A stretch of DNA of 48,202 bases from Oscillospiraceae bacterium (GTDB taxonomy: Bacteria > Bacillota > Clostridia > Oscillospirales > Ruminococcaceae), in assembly GCA_017408395.1 (NCBI GenBank), contig JAFQUQ010000001.1, forward strand, positions 1-48,202, written 5' to 3'. Below, piece after piece: positions 14,106 to 22,763 of this stretch (its first letter is position 1; each line of letters opens with the position of its first letter). The position numbers and the translations under genes are program-made. The notes below the pieces were generated by a model that was not told where the DNA came from, did not search any database, and saw only the letters and a list, made by a program, of their open reading frames with translations.

Positions 14106-15077
14106 TTATTCAAAGTTTATGACCTGAGAGGTTTCCGAAGAAGCTTCGGAGCCGTCTGTTTCCGACAATTCCTCCTCTGAAACCACAGGGTTCACGTTAT
14201 TCTGATAAACTATCTCGTTCTGTTCAAGACCCGCCTTGTCGATGAAGGAAACACCGCCTGAGGACAGCATTTTCAGCGTACCCTCCGTTTCGGGACCGAT
14301 TTTTGTGGTGATGATGTTATCCGCAAACTTTATCTTGTAGTCAAACTCGGAAATCGCACCGAATTCCACGGTTATACGGTCATCATAAAGACAGCTGATG
14401 TTTAAATAGTCGGTCATATCGAAAAAGTTTGCCTTGCCGCCGAAAGCGTTTGCGGCAGTTTCAAGGAGAAGGTAGAAAACGTCGGTCCTGTGCTCCTGTG
14501 CGCAGGCGAATTTTTCTCCGATAACGGCAGGGGGGAGAGCTTCGGGAGCTTCCTCCTCCTGCGTCTGAGTCACCGCCGAGGTCACAGACTCGCCCGAAGC
14601 GGCGGTTTCTTCCGTTTCCTCCTCAAAAATATCGGTAACGGCAGGGGGCTGTGCGCCGTAGATGGTGATGGTTTCGGGCACAGGCTCATCCTTTATGTCA
14701 AGTATCTTTCCGCTCTGGCTTAAAATGCAGAATTTCCCGTCGTACTCTGCGCTGGCTGTTTCAACGCAGGGGGTGATGTGGATTTTTACACCCGACGGAA
14801 ATGCTCTTTCCAGCTCGGCGGTTTCTATGTAAACAAGCTGCTTCACGATTTTTTCCGAAGCCTTGCCCATATGTGTCCTGATTAAATTGTCGCCCCCCGA
14901 TATGCCCGAAGCGGCAATTATTTCATCTGTCGTATAAACAGAGCTGCCTGTTATGGTGACAGTTTCAATTTTAAAAAATACGGTGGTGGAAAGTATCACG
15001 AAAATTACCAGCACCACCAGGGCAACCATACTATAATAAATGGAATAATTGCCGTTGCGTCTTTTTTTTGATTCCAT
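14106..15077 (-). CDS. ftsQ: Cell division protein FtsQ/DivIB
   Basis: A 323-aa bitopic protein. A basic N-terminus (MESKKRRNGN) leads into one membrane helix (~14-36), then a POTRA-type domain (FFKIETVTITGSSVYTTDEIIAASGISGGDNLIR...LERAFPSGVKIHITPCVETA). An insertion of ~50 acidic Glu/Thr/Ala residues (~165-215) and a Ser/Glu-rich tail are peculiar to this lineage. FtsQ links FtsL/FtsB and the septal synthase. Its position after murA and before ftsZ is classical. A close Shine-Dalgarno is not obvious. Confidence 0.88.
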   Translation of the reverse strand: MESKKRRNGNYSIYYSMVALVVLVIFVILSTTVFFKIETVTITGSSVYTTDEIIAASGISGGDNLIRTHMGKASEKIVKQLVYIETAELERAFPSGVKIHITPCVETASAEYDGKFCILSQSGKILDIKDEPVPETITIYGAQPPAVTDIFEEETEETAASGESVTSAVTQTQEEEAPEALPPAVIGEKFACAQEHRTDVFYLLLETAANAFGGKANFFDMTDYLNISCLYDDRITVEFGAISEFDYKIKFADNIITTKIGPETEGTLKMLSSGGVSFIDKAGLEQNEIVYQNNVNPVVSEEELSETDGSEASSETSQVINFE

Positions 15078-15102
15078 AGCTTAAGCCCACAGGGGCAGCC
15101 TC

Positions 15103-16359
15103 CTATACTCTTTTTATATCCGCACCCACAGAGGTCAGGACGGTTTCGATGTCCTCGTAGCCCCTGTCGATAAAGTGTATGTTTGAAATTTCGCTTGTGC
15201 CCTCTGCCGAAAGTGCGGCTGTCACAAGTCCTGCTCCGCCTCTTAAATCGGAAGCGGCTGTTTTTGCGCCGTAAAGCCTTTTCACGCCTCTTACCACGGC
15301 GACCTTGCCCTCGACCCTTATGTCGGCACCCATACGTTTAAGCTCGGCGGCGTGGTGATAGCGGTTTTCAAAGATATTCTCCACGAAAACCGACGTGCCC
15401 TCCGCTTTGCAAAGAGCCGCCATCACAAAAGCCTGACAGTCGGTGGGAAATCCGGGATAAACCATCGTCCGCACTATATCCGCCGCTTTAAGGGGCTTTT
15501 GCGAGCTTAAATAAATCCTGTCGGCGCAGGTATAGACGGAACAGCCCATCTGCTCAAAAACGCTGCTGACGGGACGGATATGTTCGGGGACGCACCCTTT
15601 TACAAGTATCTCTCCCCCTGCCGCCGCCGTACAGGCTAAATATGTAGCGGTGCATATTCTGTCGGGCATAATTTCATATTCACAGCCGTGAAGCTTTTCT
15701 CTGCCGTGAATGGTGATACTGCTTGTGCCTGCGCCCTTTATGTCGGCACCGCACCTGTTCAGGAATTCCGCAAGGTCGGCTATTTCAGGCTCTCTTGCGG
15801 CATTTGTAAGCTCGGTAGTACCCTTTGCCGTAACTGCGGCAAGGATAACATTTTCCGTAGCGCCTACCGATGGGAAGGAGAGGGCGATTTCCGCACCCTT
15901 CAATCTTCCGTCGCAGAAGCAGTTTAAACTGCCGTGGTCCTCCGTTACGGTGACGCCCATTTTTTTCAGTGCCGCAATATGTATATCCACAGGCCGCTGT
16001 CCGATGTCACAGCCCCCGGGGAGTGAGATCCTGCACTGTCCTGTCCGCCCCGTGAGAGCACCCATAAAGAAAACCGAGGAGCGCATTTCACGCATAAGCT
16101 CGTCGGAGATCTCACTTGAAGCAAGTCCTCCGCTGTCGATGACGACGGTGTTTTTATCCGTAAATCTGCCGCCGCAGCCGAGGCTTTTAAGTATTCTTAA
16201 AGCACAGTAGGTGTCCGTGATACGGGGACAGTTCCTCAGAGTGACCCTGCCGTCGCAGAGTATCGCCGCCGCCATTACGGGAAGCACCGCATTCTTTGCG
16301 CCCTGAACGGTTATCTCACCGTTGAGCCGTCTGCCGCCGTTTATAATAAGCTTCTGCAT
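15103..16359 (-). CDS. murA: UDP-N-acetylglucosamine 1-carboxyvinyltransferase
   Basis: A 418-aa enzyme that transfers enolpyruvate from PEP to UDP-GlcNAc, the first committed step of peptidoglycan synthesis in the cytoplasm. The catalytic Cys117 sits in GGCDIGQRPVD, so fosfomycin sensitivity is expected. Lys22/Asn23 (GAKNAVLP) and the substrate loops (YPGFPTDCQAF) are conserved. AGGAGAG lies before the ATG. It occupies the slot where murB or murC is found in other dcw clusters. Confidence 0.95.
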   Translation of the reverse strand: MQKLIINGGRRLNGEITVQGAKNAVLPVMAAAILCDGRVTLRNCPRITDTYCALRILKSLGCGGRFTDKNTVVIDSGGLASSEISDELMREMRSSVFFMGALTGRTGQCRISLPGGCDIGQRPVDIHIAALKKMGVTVTEDHGSLNCFCDGRLKGAEIALSFPSVGATENVILAAVTAKGTTELTNAAREPEIADLAEFLNRCGADIKGAGTSSITIHGREKLHGCEYEIMPDRICTATYLACTAAAGGEILVKGCVPEHIRPVSSVFEQMGCSVYTCADRIYLSSQKPLKAADIVRTMVYPGFPTDCQAFVMAALCKAEGTSVFVENIFENRYHHAAELKRMGADIRVEGKVAVVRGVKRLYGAKTAASDLRGGAGLVTAALSAEGTSEISNIHFIDRGYEDIETVLTSVGADIKRV

Positions 16360-16416
16360 AAAAAGCTCTCCTTTTCCGCTTTTTGTTCATAATATGCGGA
16401 AAAGGAAAAGGGGTGA

Positions 16417-17547
16417 TTACTTCTTCAAAAGATTGTCTATTACCTCAAAGACCCTGTCGGGGGTATCGCTTACATAAAGTGAAGCGGCACGCTTTGAGAA
16501 TTCTTCAAGCTTTGCCCTGTCGCTGTAAAGCTTCTCTACATTTTCAATAAGCACCTTGCCGCTGAGGTCCTTTTCTTCAAGGACTACCGCCGCACCTGCC
16601 TTGCCAAGCACCATTGCGTTGTGGTACTGGTGGTTGCCTGCAACGTTTGGCGACGGGATAAGGATAGAAGCTCTGCCCATTGCTTCAAGCTCGGAGAGAG
16701 CGTTTGCGCCCGAACGGCTTATGACTAAATCAGCCGCCGCCATACATACGGACATATTGTGTATGTACTCGTTGGGTCGGATACGCCGGTTTTCGCCGTA
16801 TTCAACGCCCCTTGCCCTTATGTCTTCAATGAAGGACTCCTTGTAGATGCTGCCGTAGCTGTGGATATGGGTAACGGGGATGTCGTTTTTGAACTCCCAC
16901 TCCATAAGCTCGGCAACGGTGTTGTTTACACGCTCCGCACCAAGACTTCCCCCTGTTGAAAGAATACATATCTCATCTTCTGGGATACCAAGCTCACGCT
17001 TTGCTGCGGCACGGTCCATGGAGGAAAAGCCCTTTCTTACAGGCAGACCCGTCACGGTGTAGTTTATGCCGCTGTCGAGAAATTTCATTGCTTCCTCAAC
17101 GGTGAGCATTACAGCGTCAACCTTTTTGGAGAGCATTTTCGTTGTCATACCGGGGAAAGCGTTCTGTTCGTGGATAGCGGTCTTAATGCCCATCTGAGCC
17201 GCCTTTAAAACAACAGGACCGCTTACATAGCCGCCCGTACCGATAACAATGTCGGGCTTGAATTCGGTGATTATCTGCTTTGCACGGTGGCCTGCGGTTG
17301 TAAGATAGGCAACCGTTTTAACGTTGCGGATAATATTTCTCGGCGTAAGCTTACGCTGGAAGCCGCTTATCTTTATAGGCGCAAAATTGTAGCCTGCTTT
17401 GGGGATAAGCTTTGACTCCATACCGTTGGGAGTGCCCGCAAAGAGAAATTCCGCGTCGGGATAGTGATCCTTTATGATTGAAGCAATGGCGAGGGCAGGG
17501 TTGATGTGACCTGCCGTACCGCCGCCTGCAAGTAAAACCTTAAGCAA
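16417..17547 (-). CDS. murG: UDP-GlcNAc:undecaprenyl-pyrophosphoryl-MurNAc-pentapeptide GlcNAc transferase
   Basis: A 376-aa GT-B glycosyltransferase that adds GlcNAc to lipid I, giving lipid II on the inner face of the membrane. It has the N-terminal GGGTAGHINPALAIA loop and the C-terminal RSGANALSELEAMGRASILIPSPNVAGNHQ donor site. The start is TTG at 17547, reading LKVLLAGGGTAGH, with GGAGG seven to eight bases upstream; no in-frame ATG is near. It lies 14 bp after ftsW. Confidence 0.97.
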   Translation of the reverse strand: MLKVLLAGGGTAGHINPALAIASIIKDHYPDAEFLFAGTPNGMESKLIPKAGYNFAPIKISGFQRKLTPRNIIRNVKTVAYLTTAGHRAKQIITEFKPDIVIGTGGYVSGPVVLKAAQMGIKTAIHEQNAFPGMTTKMLSKKVDAVMLTVEEAMKFLDSGINYTVTGLPVRKGFSSMDRAAAKRELGIPEDEICILSTGGSLGAERVNNTVAELMEWEFKNDIPVTHIHSYGSIYKESFIEDIRARGVEYGENRRIRPNEYIHNMSVCMAAADLVISRSGANALSELEAMGRASILIPSPNVAGNHQYHNAMVLGKAGAAVVLEEKDLSGKVLIENVEKLYSDRAKLEEFSKRAASLYVSDTPDRVFEVIDNLLKK

Positions 17548-17561
17548 TGGAAAGACCTCCG

Positions 17562-18797
17562 TTAATTTTTGATAATGGATTTGCGTGAGATGTTAAGGAC
17601 AATGCCCATCTGTACAAGCTGCATTATGAGAGCCGTACCGCCGTAGCTGAAAAACGGCAGGGATACGCCTGTGCAGGGGATGGTACTGGTAACAACGGCA
17701 ATGTTGAGAAGTGCCTGCATACCTATCTGCACCGTAAGTCCCACCGCAAGCATCATACCGAACTTGTCGGGTGCTTTTGCGGCAATAAAGAAGCCTCTTA
17801 TAATGAAAAGCAGGAACAGGATGATTACCATAAGCGCTCCCACAAATCCAAGCTCCTCGCAGACGATTGCAAATACAAAGTCGTTTTTCGATTCGGGCAG
17901 GTAGAGGAATTTCTGTCGTGAGTTTCCAAGTCCCAGTCCGAATAAACCGCCTGAGCCTATGGCAATAAGGGAGTTTCTCGTCTGCCACGTCTGGTCGGCG
18001 GCTTCTTCGTTGAAGGGGTCGAGCCACGCAACCATTCTCGTTTCAATATAGGTAAGACCTCTTACCTGAATAAGCAGCATAATTATGCCGATAATCGCAA
18101 GCACGCCCACCACGCCTAAAACAGCAAGGTGCTTTACGTTTGAGCCGCCTACGAACATCATTACAAGTCCGATGGCACAGATGATGATTGTACCCGAAAA
18201 GTGCGGCTGGAGCGCCATAAGTCCCACTACCACCGCAAGAAATGCGGCAAAGGGAACGATACCGTATTTAAAATATTTAAGGCGTGAGTAGTTTATTGAA
18301 ATAAGGTAGGCGAAAAGGATAATGATTGACAGCTTCATAATTTCCGATGGCTGGAAGGAGGGAAGACCGTCGGCAATTTTTATCCAGCGCCATGAGTTGT
18401 TGTGAGGGTCGGTAAAGGGTCCCACACGGCAGAGTATAAGCAGCAGCACCGAGAAGCCGTAAAGTCCGAAAACGATGATAGGCTTACGGTAAAGATGATA
18501 GTCGATAAAGGACACGATGAACATTCCCACCAGTCCCACAAGCGCCATTCCGAACTGACGCTTCACATAGTATGTGCCCTCCTCGCCCTCGGCGATCGCC
18601 CATACGTAGCCTGCCGAAAACATCATTATGATGCCCATTACAAGCAGTACCATTATTATAAGGAAAAAGGGGAGGTCCATTGCGCCTGTGACGATTTTTT
18701 CGCCCGTTGCGTTATCGGGATTTTTTTTCGTGTTTTTTATTCTGCGGCGGCGTGTGTCCGCATTCTTGTCAGGCAGAGCCTGTGACGCACCTGGCAT
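17562..18797 (-). CDS. ftsW: SEDS-family septal glycosyltransferase FtsW/SpoVE
   Basis: A 411-aa polytopic protein. After a ~38-residue basic cytoplasmic head come about ten membrane helices. Family phrases are present: FSAGYVWA, YHLYRKP, FQPSEIMKLSIIILFAYLIS, GLGLGNSRQKFLYLPESKNDFVFAIVCEELGF and TGVSLPFFSYGGTALI. It polymerises lipid II together with the neighbouring PASTA penicillin-binding protein. FtsW and SpoVE cannot be told apart by sequence. It lies 37 bp downstream of mraY with AGGAGG before the ATG. Confidence 0.93.
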   Translation of the reverse strand: MPGASQALPDKNADTRRRRIKNTKKNPDNATGEKIVTGAMDLPFFLIIMVLLVMGIIMMFSAGYVWAIAEGEEGTYYVKRQFGMALVGLVGMFIVSFIDYHLYRKPIIVFGLYGFSVLLLILCRVGPFTDPHNNSWRWIKIADGLPSFQPSEIMKLSIIILFAYLISINYSRLKYFKYGIVPFAAFLAVVVGLMALQPHFSGTIIICAIGLVMMFVGGSNVKHLAVLGVVGVLAIIGIIMLLIQVRGLTYIETRMVAWLDPFNEEAADQTWQTRNSLIAIGSGGLFGLGLGNSRQKFLYLPESKNDFVFAIVCEELGFVGALMVIILFLLFIIRGFFIAAKAPDKFGMMLAVGLTVQIGMQALLNIAVVTSTIPCTGVSLPFFSYGGTALIMQLVQMGIVLNISRKSIIKN

Positions 18798-18834
18798 CCG
18801 AATTCCTCCTTTTTATGTTTTATGCTGTGTAGGT

Positions 18835-19842
18835 TTATGCTAAAGAATAGATTAAATTTGCAATAATGCCTGCCGCAAGTGCGGCAAGTGAAAATGTTAT
18901 CACGATTTTGTACTCGCTGAAATCGCAAAGCTCAAAATGGTGGTGGATAGGTGTCATTTTAAAGATACGCTTGCCCTTTGTTGCCTTGAAGTAAAGCACC
19001 TGGATAACTACGGAAAGCGCCTCGCAGATGTAAACTATGGCAATAATCGCAAGGAGCAGGTGCTGTCTTGTGACGATACCGATCGCAACTACCGCACCGC
19101 CTAAAAACATTGAGCCTGTGTCGCCCATAAACACCTTTGCGGGATGTAAATTCCACACAAGGAAGCCTAAACAGCCCCCCGCAACTGCCATTGAGAAAAT
19201 GGAATATTCCCACAGTCCCATTGCAGAGCAGAGCATTACAAAGGAAAGCATCGAAACCACCGTTACCGAGCCGCATAAGCCGTCGATACCGTCCGTGAGG
19301 TTTACGGCATTTGTAAGGAACACGATAACAAGCAGTATGAAGGGATAATAGAAAATGCCGATGTCAAGCTCAAACCAGTAGAAATTAAGGGTGGTTTTAA
19401 CGTCCCCAAGCATATAGAGCACCACAAGGAACGCACTTGAAAAGATAAACTGGAGCACCATTTTCTGCCACGCTCTCAGACCTAAGTTCTGCTTTTTCAC
19501 AGCCTTGATGTAGTCGTCCATAAAGCCGATGACGGTGTTTAAAAGTGCAAACACGTAGCCTGCAATAAGCTTGTAAAGGCCTGTGTTGTCGGGGATAGCG
19601 GCGGTCTGTGAGTTCATACGGTATAAACCGCAGCCCAGGGTGATGGCAACGGCAGAGCCGAGAATGAACATAAAGCCGCCCATAATGGGTGTGCCCTGCT
19701 TGCTTTTGTGCCAGGCAGGACCGTCCTCGTATATAGTCTGACCGAAATGTATCTTTTTAAGCAGCGGTATGAGAAAAAGTCCCGTAACTGCGGCTATTGC
19801 AAAGGCGGTGAGCGCCGTGACAATATTTATCCAGAATGGCAT
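18835..19842 (-). CDS. mraY: Phospho-N-acetylmuramoyl-pentapeptide transferase
   Basis: A 335-aa integral membrane enzyme making lipid I from UDP-MurNAc-pentapeptide and undecaprenyl phosphate. Visible motifs are GPAWHKSKQGTPIMGG, the aspartates of NAVNLTDGIDGLCG, MGDTGSMFLGGA and the cytosolic TPIHHHFELCDFSE loop. About ten membrane helices. It lies 15 bp after the murEF gene. The usual next gene, murD, is absent. Confidence 0.97.
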   Translation of the reverse strand: MPFWINIVTALTAFAIAAVTGLFLIPLLKKIHFGQTIYEDGPAWHKSKQGTPIMGGFMFILGSAVAITLGCGLYRMNSQTAAIPDNTGLYKLIAGYVFALLNTVIGFMDDYIKAVKKQNLGLRAWQKMVLQFIFSSAFLVVLYMLGDVKTTLNFYWFELDIGIFYYPFILLVIVFLTNAVNLTDGIDGLCGSVTVVSMLSFVMLCSAMGLWEYSIFSMAVAGGCLGFLVWNLHPAKVFMGDTGSMFLGGAVVAIGIVTRQHLLLAIIAIVYICEALSVVIQVLYFKATKGKRIFKMTPIHHHFELCDFSEYKIVITFSLAALAAGIIANLIYSLA

Positions 19843-19857
19843 AGAAATCTCTCCTGA

Positions 19858-22737
19858 TTAACAGTCTTTATAGAATTCGTCGATAATTTCTTCAAGGTGT
19901 ATGCCTCTGCTTGCCTTGAAAAGCACGACATCATTTGGTTTAAGCTTAAACTTAAGGAAGTTGAGCACGGTTTTCTTTTCTGCGGAATAACCTGAGTGGA
20001 GTCCCATTTCCTCGGCACGTGCGGCGATGTTTTTCGACTCGCTGCCGTAGCATACCAGCAGATCAACTCCCTTTGTGACAAGGTATTCACCTATCTCACG
20101 GTGATAGTCGGCGGATTTTTCGCCCAGCTCAAGCATATCACCCAGTACGGCAACTCTTCTGCCGCCTGTTTCGGGCTTCATATCGCAGAGCATATCAATT
20201 GCCGCCTTCATTGATGTGGGGGACGCATTGTAACAGTCGGTGATGACTGTCTGCTGACCCTTCTTTTCTATGTTCTGACGAAGACCTTCTCCACGGAAGG
20301 CGCTGAGCATTTCCGCAGCGGAAACAGGGTCTGCACCTGCCGTAACCGCAACGGCTATTGCCGCAAGGGCGTTGTAGATGTTATGTCTGCCGATACAGAA
20401 AAGTGCAACGTCGGTGATGATCTCGCCCTTGTGTCTTACGTTGAAATACATACGGTCGTCAAAGACACGAATGTCCTCGGCAAGGAAGTCGCAGTCGGTA
20501 TTTTCAATGCCGTAGCTTACGATCTTCTGGTGCTGACCGAAATCCTCGATAAGACCTCTGAGCAGGTCGTCGTCACCGTTTAAAACAAGGGGTGAGCCTT
20601 TTTCCGCACCTCTGATGATTTCACATTTAGCCTGTAAAATTCCCTCACGGGAGCCGAGGTTTTCAATATGGGAGTCGCCGATGTTTGTGATAAGACAGAT
20701 GTTGGGGCGTGCGGTCTTGGAAAGACGTTCTATCTCGCCGAAGTCGGACATTCCCATTTCAATAACTGCCGCTGTGCAGGTGGAATTCATTCTGAACAGG
20801 GTAAAGGGCAGACCTATCTCGTTGTTGAAGTTGCCCTCTGTTCTAAGCACCGCCTGAGTTGCGGAAAGAGCAAGGGCAACCATATTCTTTGTGGTGGTCT
20901 TGCCGACGCTGCCCGTAATGCCTACGACGATTGGATTGAACTTCATACGGAAATATCTTGCAAGGTCAAGGAGCGCCCTGCGTGTGTTCTTTACGATAAT
21001 GCAGGGGGTAGTTCCGTCGATGTCGTGTTCGGTGAGGGCAAAGAGAGCGCCTTCCTTTACGGCCTGCTTTGCGAAGTCGTGGCCGTCGAAGTTCTTGCCT
21101 TTAAGGGCGATGAACATACCGTTTTTCTTCACGTTTCTTGTGTCGGAGAAAATATCGGAGGCGTTTATTTTAGCTGTAAGACTGCGTAAGCCTACGGGTT
21201 TGCCGCCTACAGCGTCGCATATCTCGTTTACGGTAAGAGGCTCGTTTACGTTTTCTTTAAAGGGCACTCTTTTGTAGTTGTGCATTATCTCGTCCACGAT
21301 TTCACGCTCGTCAAAATGGATATGCACATCGTCTGCAAGTATCTGATAATCCTCGTGGCCCTTGCCTGCGAGAACGACGGTGTCGCCTCTTTCGGCGATC
21401 ATAATTGCACGTCTGATAGCGGATTTGCGGTCGGTAATTCTCATACAGGGCTTTGTTCCCGAAAGACCCGTTGCGATTTCGTTTATGATAGCTTCGGGGT
21501 CCTCGCTGCGTGGGTTGTCGGAGGTGAGAACAAGCATATCGGCGTGTTTTTCAGCCGCCTGTGCCATAAGGGGACGCTTTGTTCTGTCACGGTCGCCGCC
21601 GCAGCCGAAAAGACAGATGAGCCTGCCTCTTGTGTGAGCACGTATTCCGGGGAGCATATTTTCAAGTGCGTCGGGGCTGTGGGCATAGTCGCACACAACA
21701 AGGAAGCCCTTATCAGAGCTTAAAATCTCGCATCTGCCCCTTACGCCCTTGCATTTTGCAAGAGAGGTGATGATGCTTTTAATGCCAACGTTGAATTTTA
21801 AGCAGGCAATAATTGCGGCAGCGGCATTGGAGATGTTGTATTTTCCTATCATATTAAGGCTTACGGGGAAGCTCTTGTTGCTGACGGAGATCCAGAATTT
21901 TGAGCCTGTTTCCGTAAGGCGGATGTTGTCCGTCTGAACGTTTGCGTGTGAGGAAAGACCGAAGGAGATACGCTCACAGCCGTTTTCGCCGATAGCCTCC
22001 CACAGCTTCAGACCGTAGTCGTCGTCGATGTTTACGACGGCAGTCTTGCAGTGGTCGGTGAAAAGCTTCTTCTTTGCGTCAAAGTAAGCGTCCATTGTTT
22101 CGTGGTAGTCAAGGTGGTCCTGGGAGAGGTTTGTGAAGATACCAACCTCAAACATTGCAGGGCCTATTCTGTTCTGCTCAAGGGCAAAGGAGGAAACCTC
22201 CATTACCACCGTGTCACAGCCCTTCTTGACCATATCGTAAAAAATTCTGTACAGCTCAAAAACACGGGGAGTCGTAGGTGTGGACTGGTCGGAGTCGATG
22301 GGCTTGCCTTTTATGAGCACGCCTGTCGTTCCGATAAAGCCTACCTTTTTTCCGTTGTCGGAGAGGACGTCCTTAATGAGGGTGGCAACGGTAGTCTTGC
22401 CGTTTGTGCCCGTTACGCCGATAAGCTTAAGGAAACGTTCGGGGTGGTCAAACCATGCGGCGCACAGCAGACCGTAGACCTTTCTTGTGTCGCTTACGAC
22501 GATCTGTTTTCTTAAACCTAAATCGTGGTCGGCAATAACGCACATTGCACCCTTTTCAAGCATTTCCTCGGCGGCGGTGTGGCCGTCAAAGTTCCTGCCC
22601 TTTACGCAGATGAAGATGAAATTTTTCTTTACCTCAGCGGTGTTGTCGGTAATGCCCGCAACATCGTCGGAGGTGTCAAAGAGAGCCTTGACGGGCATAG
22701 TTTTGTTTACATCTGAAAGCAGTTCGTGTAATTTCAT
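19858..22737 (-). CDS. murEF: Fused MurE-MurF ligase
   Basis: One 959-aa ORF joins two amino-acid ligases. Residues 1-~490 are MurE: ATP loop GTNGKTT (110-116), TTPRVFELYR, and DNPR at 407-410, the signature for adding meso-diaminopimelate. Residues ~500-959 are MurF: VGITGSVGKTTTKNM, EMGMSDFGEIERL and DCYNASPTSMKAAIDML, adding D-Ala-D-Ala. The linker is only ~15 residues and there is no internal stop. The cell would thus carry out the third-residue and last additions in one polypeptide, skipping nothing between since MurE feeds MurF directly. Fusions of Mur ligases are known in some lineages. Confidence 0.95.
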   Translation of the reverse strand: MKLHELLSDVNKTMPVKALFDTSDDVAGITDNTAEVKKNFIFICVKGRNFDGHTAAEEMLEKGAMCVIADHDLGLRKQIVVSDTRKVYGLLCAAWFDHPERFLKLIGVTGTNGKTTVATLIKDVLSDNGKKVGFIGTTGVLIKGKPIDSDQSTPTTPRVFELYRIFYDMVKKGCDTVVMEVSSFALEQNRIGPAMFEVGIFTNLSQDHLDYHETMDAYFDAKKKLFTDHCKTAVVNIDDDYGLKLWEAIGENGCERISFGLSSHANVQTDNIRLTETGSKFWISVSNKSFPVSLNMIGKYNISNAAAAIIACLKFNVGIKSIITSLAKCKGVRGRCEILSSDKGFLVVCDYAHSPDALENMLPGIRAHTRGRLICLFGCGGDRDRTKRPLMAQAAEKHADMLVLTSDNPRSEDPEAIINEIATGLSGTKPCMRITDRKSAIRRAIMIAERGDTVVLAGKGHEDYQILADDVHIHFDEREIVDEIMHNYKRVPFKENVNEPLTVNEICDAVGGKPVGLRSLTAKINASDIFSDTRNVKKNGMFIALKGKNFDGHDFAKQAVKEGALFALTEHDIDGTTPCIIVKNTRRALLDLARYFRMKFNPIVVGITGSVGKTTTKNMVALALSATQAVLRTEGNFNNEIGLPFTLFRMNSTCTAAVIEMGMSDFGEIERLSKTARPNICLITNIGDSHIENLGSREGILQAKCEIIRGAEKGSPLVLNGDDDLLRGLIEDFGQHQKIVSYGIENTDCDFLAEDIRVFDDRMYFNVRHKGEIITDVALFCIGRHNIYNALAAIAVAVTAGADPVSAAEMLSAFRGEGLRQNIEKKGQQTVITDCYNASPTSMKAAIDMLCDMKPETGGRRVAVLGDMLELGEKSADYHREIGEYLVTKGVDLLVCYGSESKNIAARAEEMGLHSGYSAEKKTVLNFLKFKLKPNDVVLFKASRGIHLEEIIDEFYKDC

Positions 22738-22763
22738 AGCGTAACCTCTTTTCGATGAGGGTA

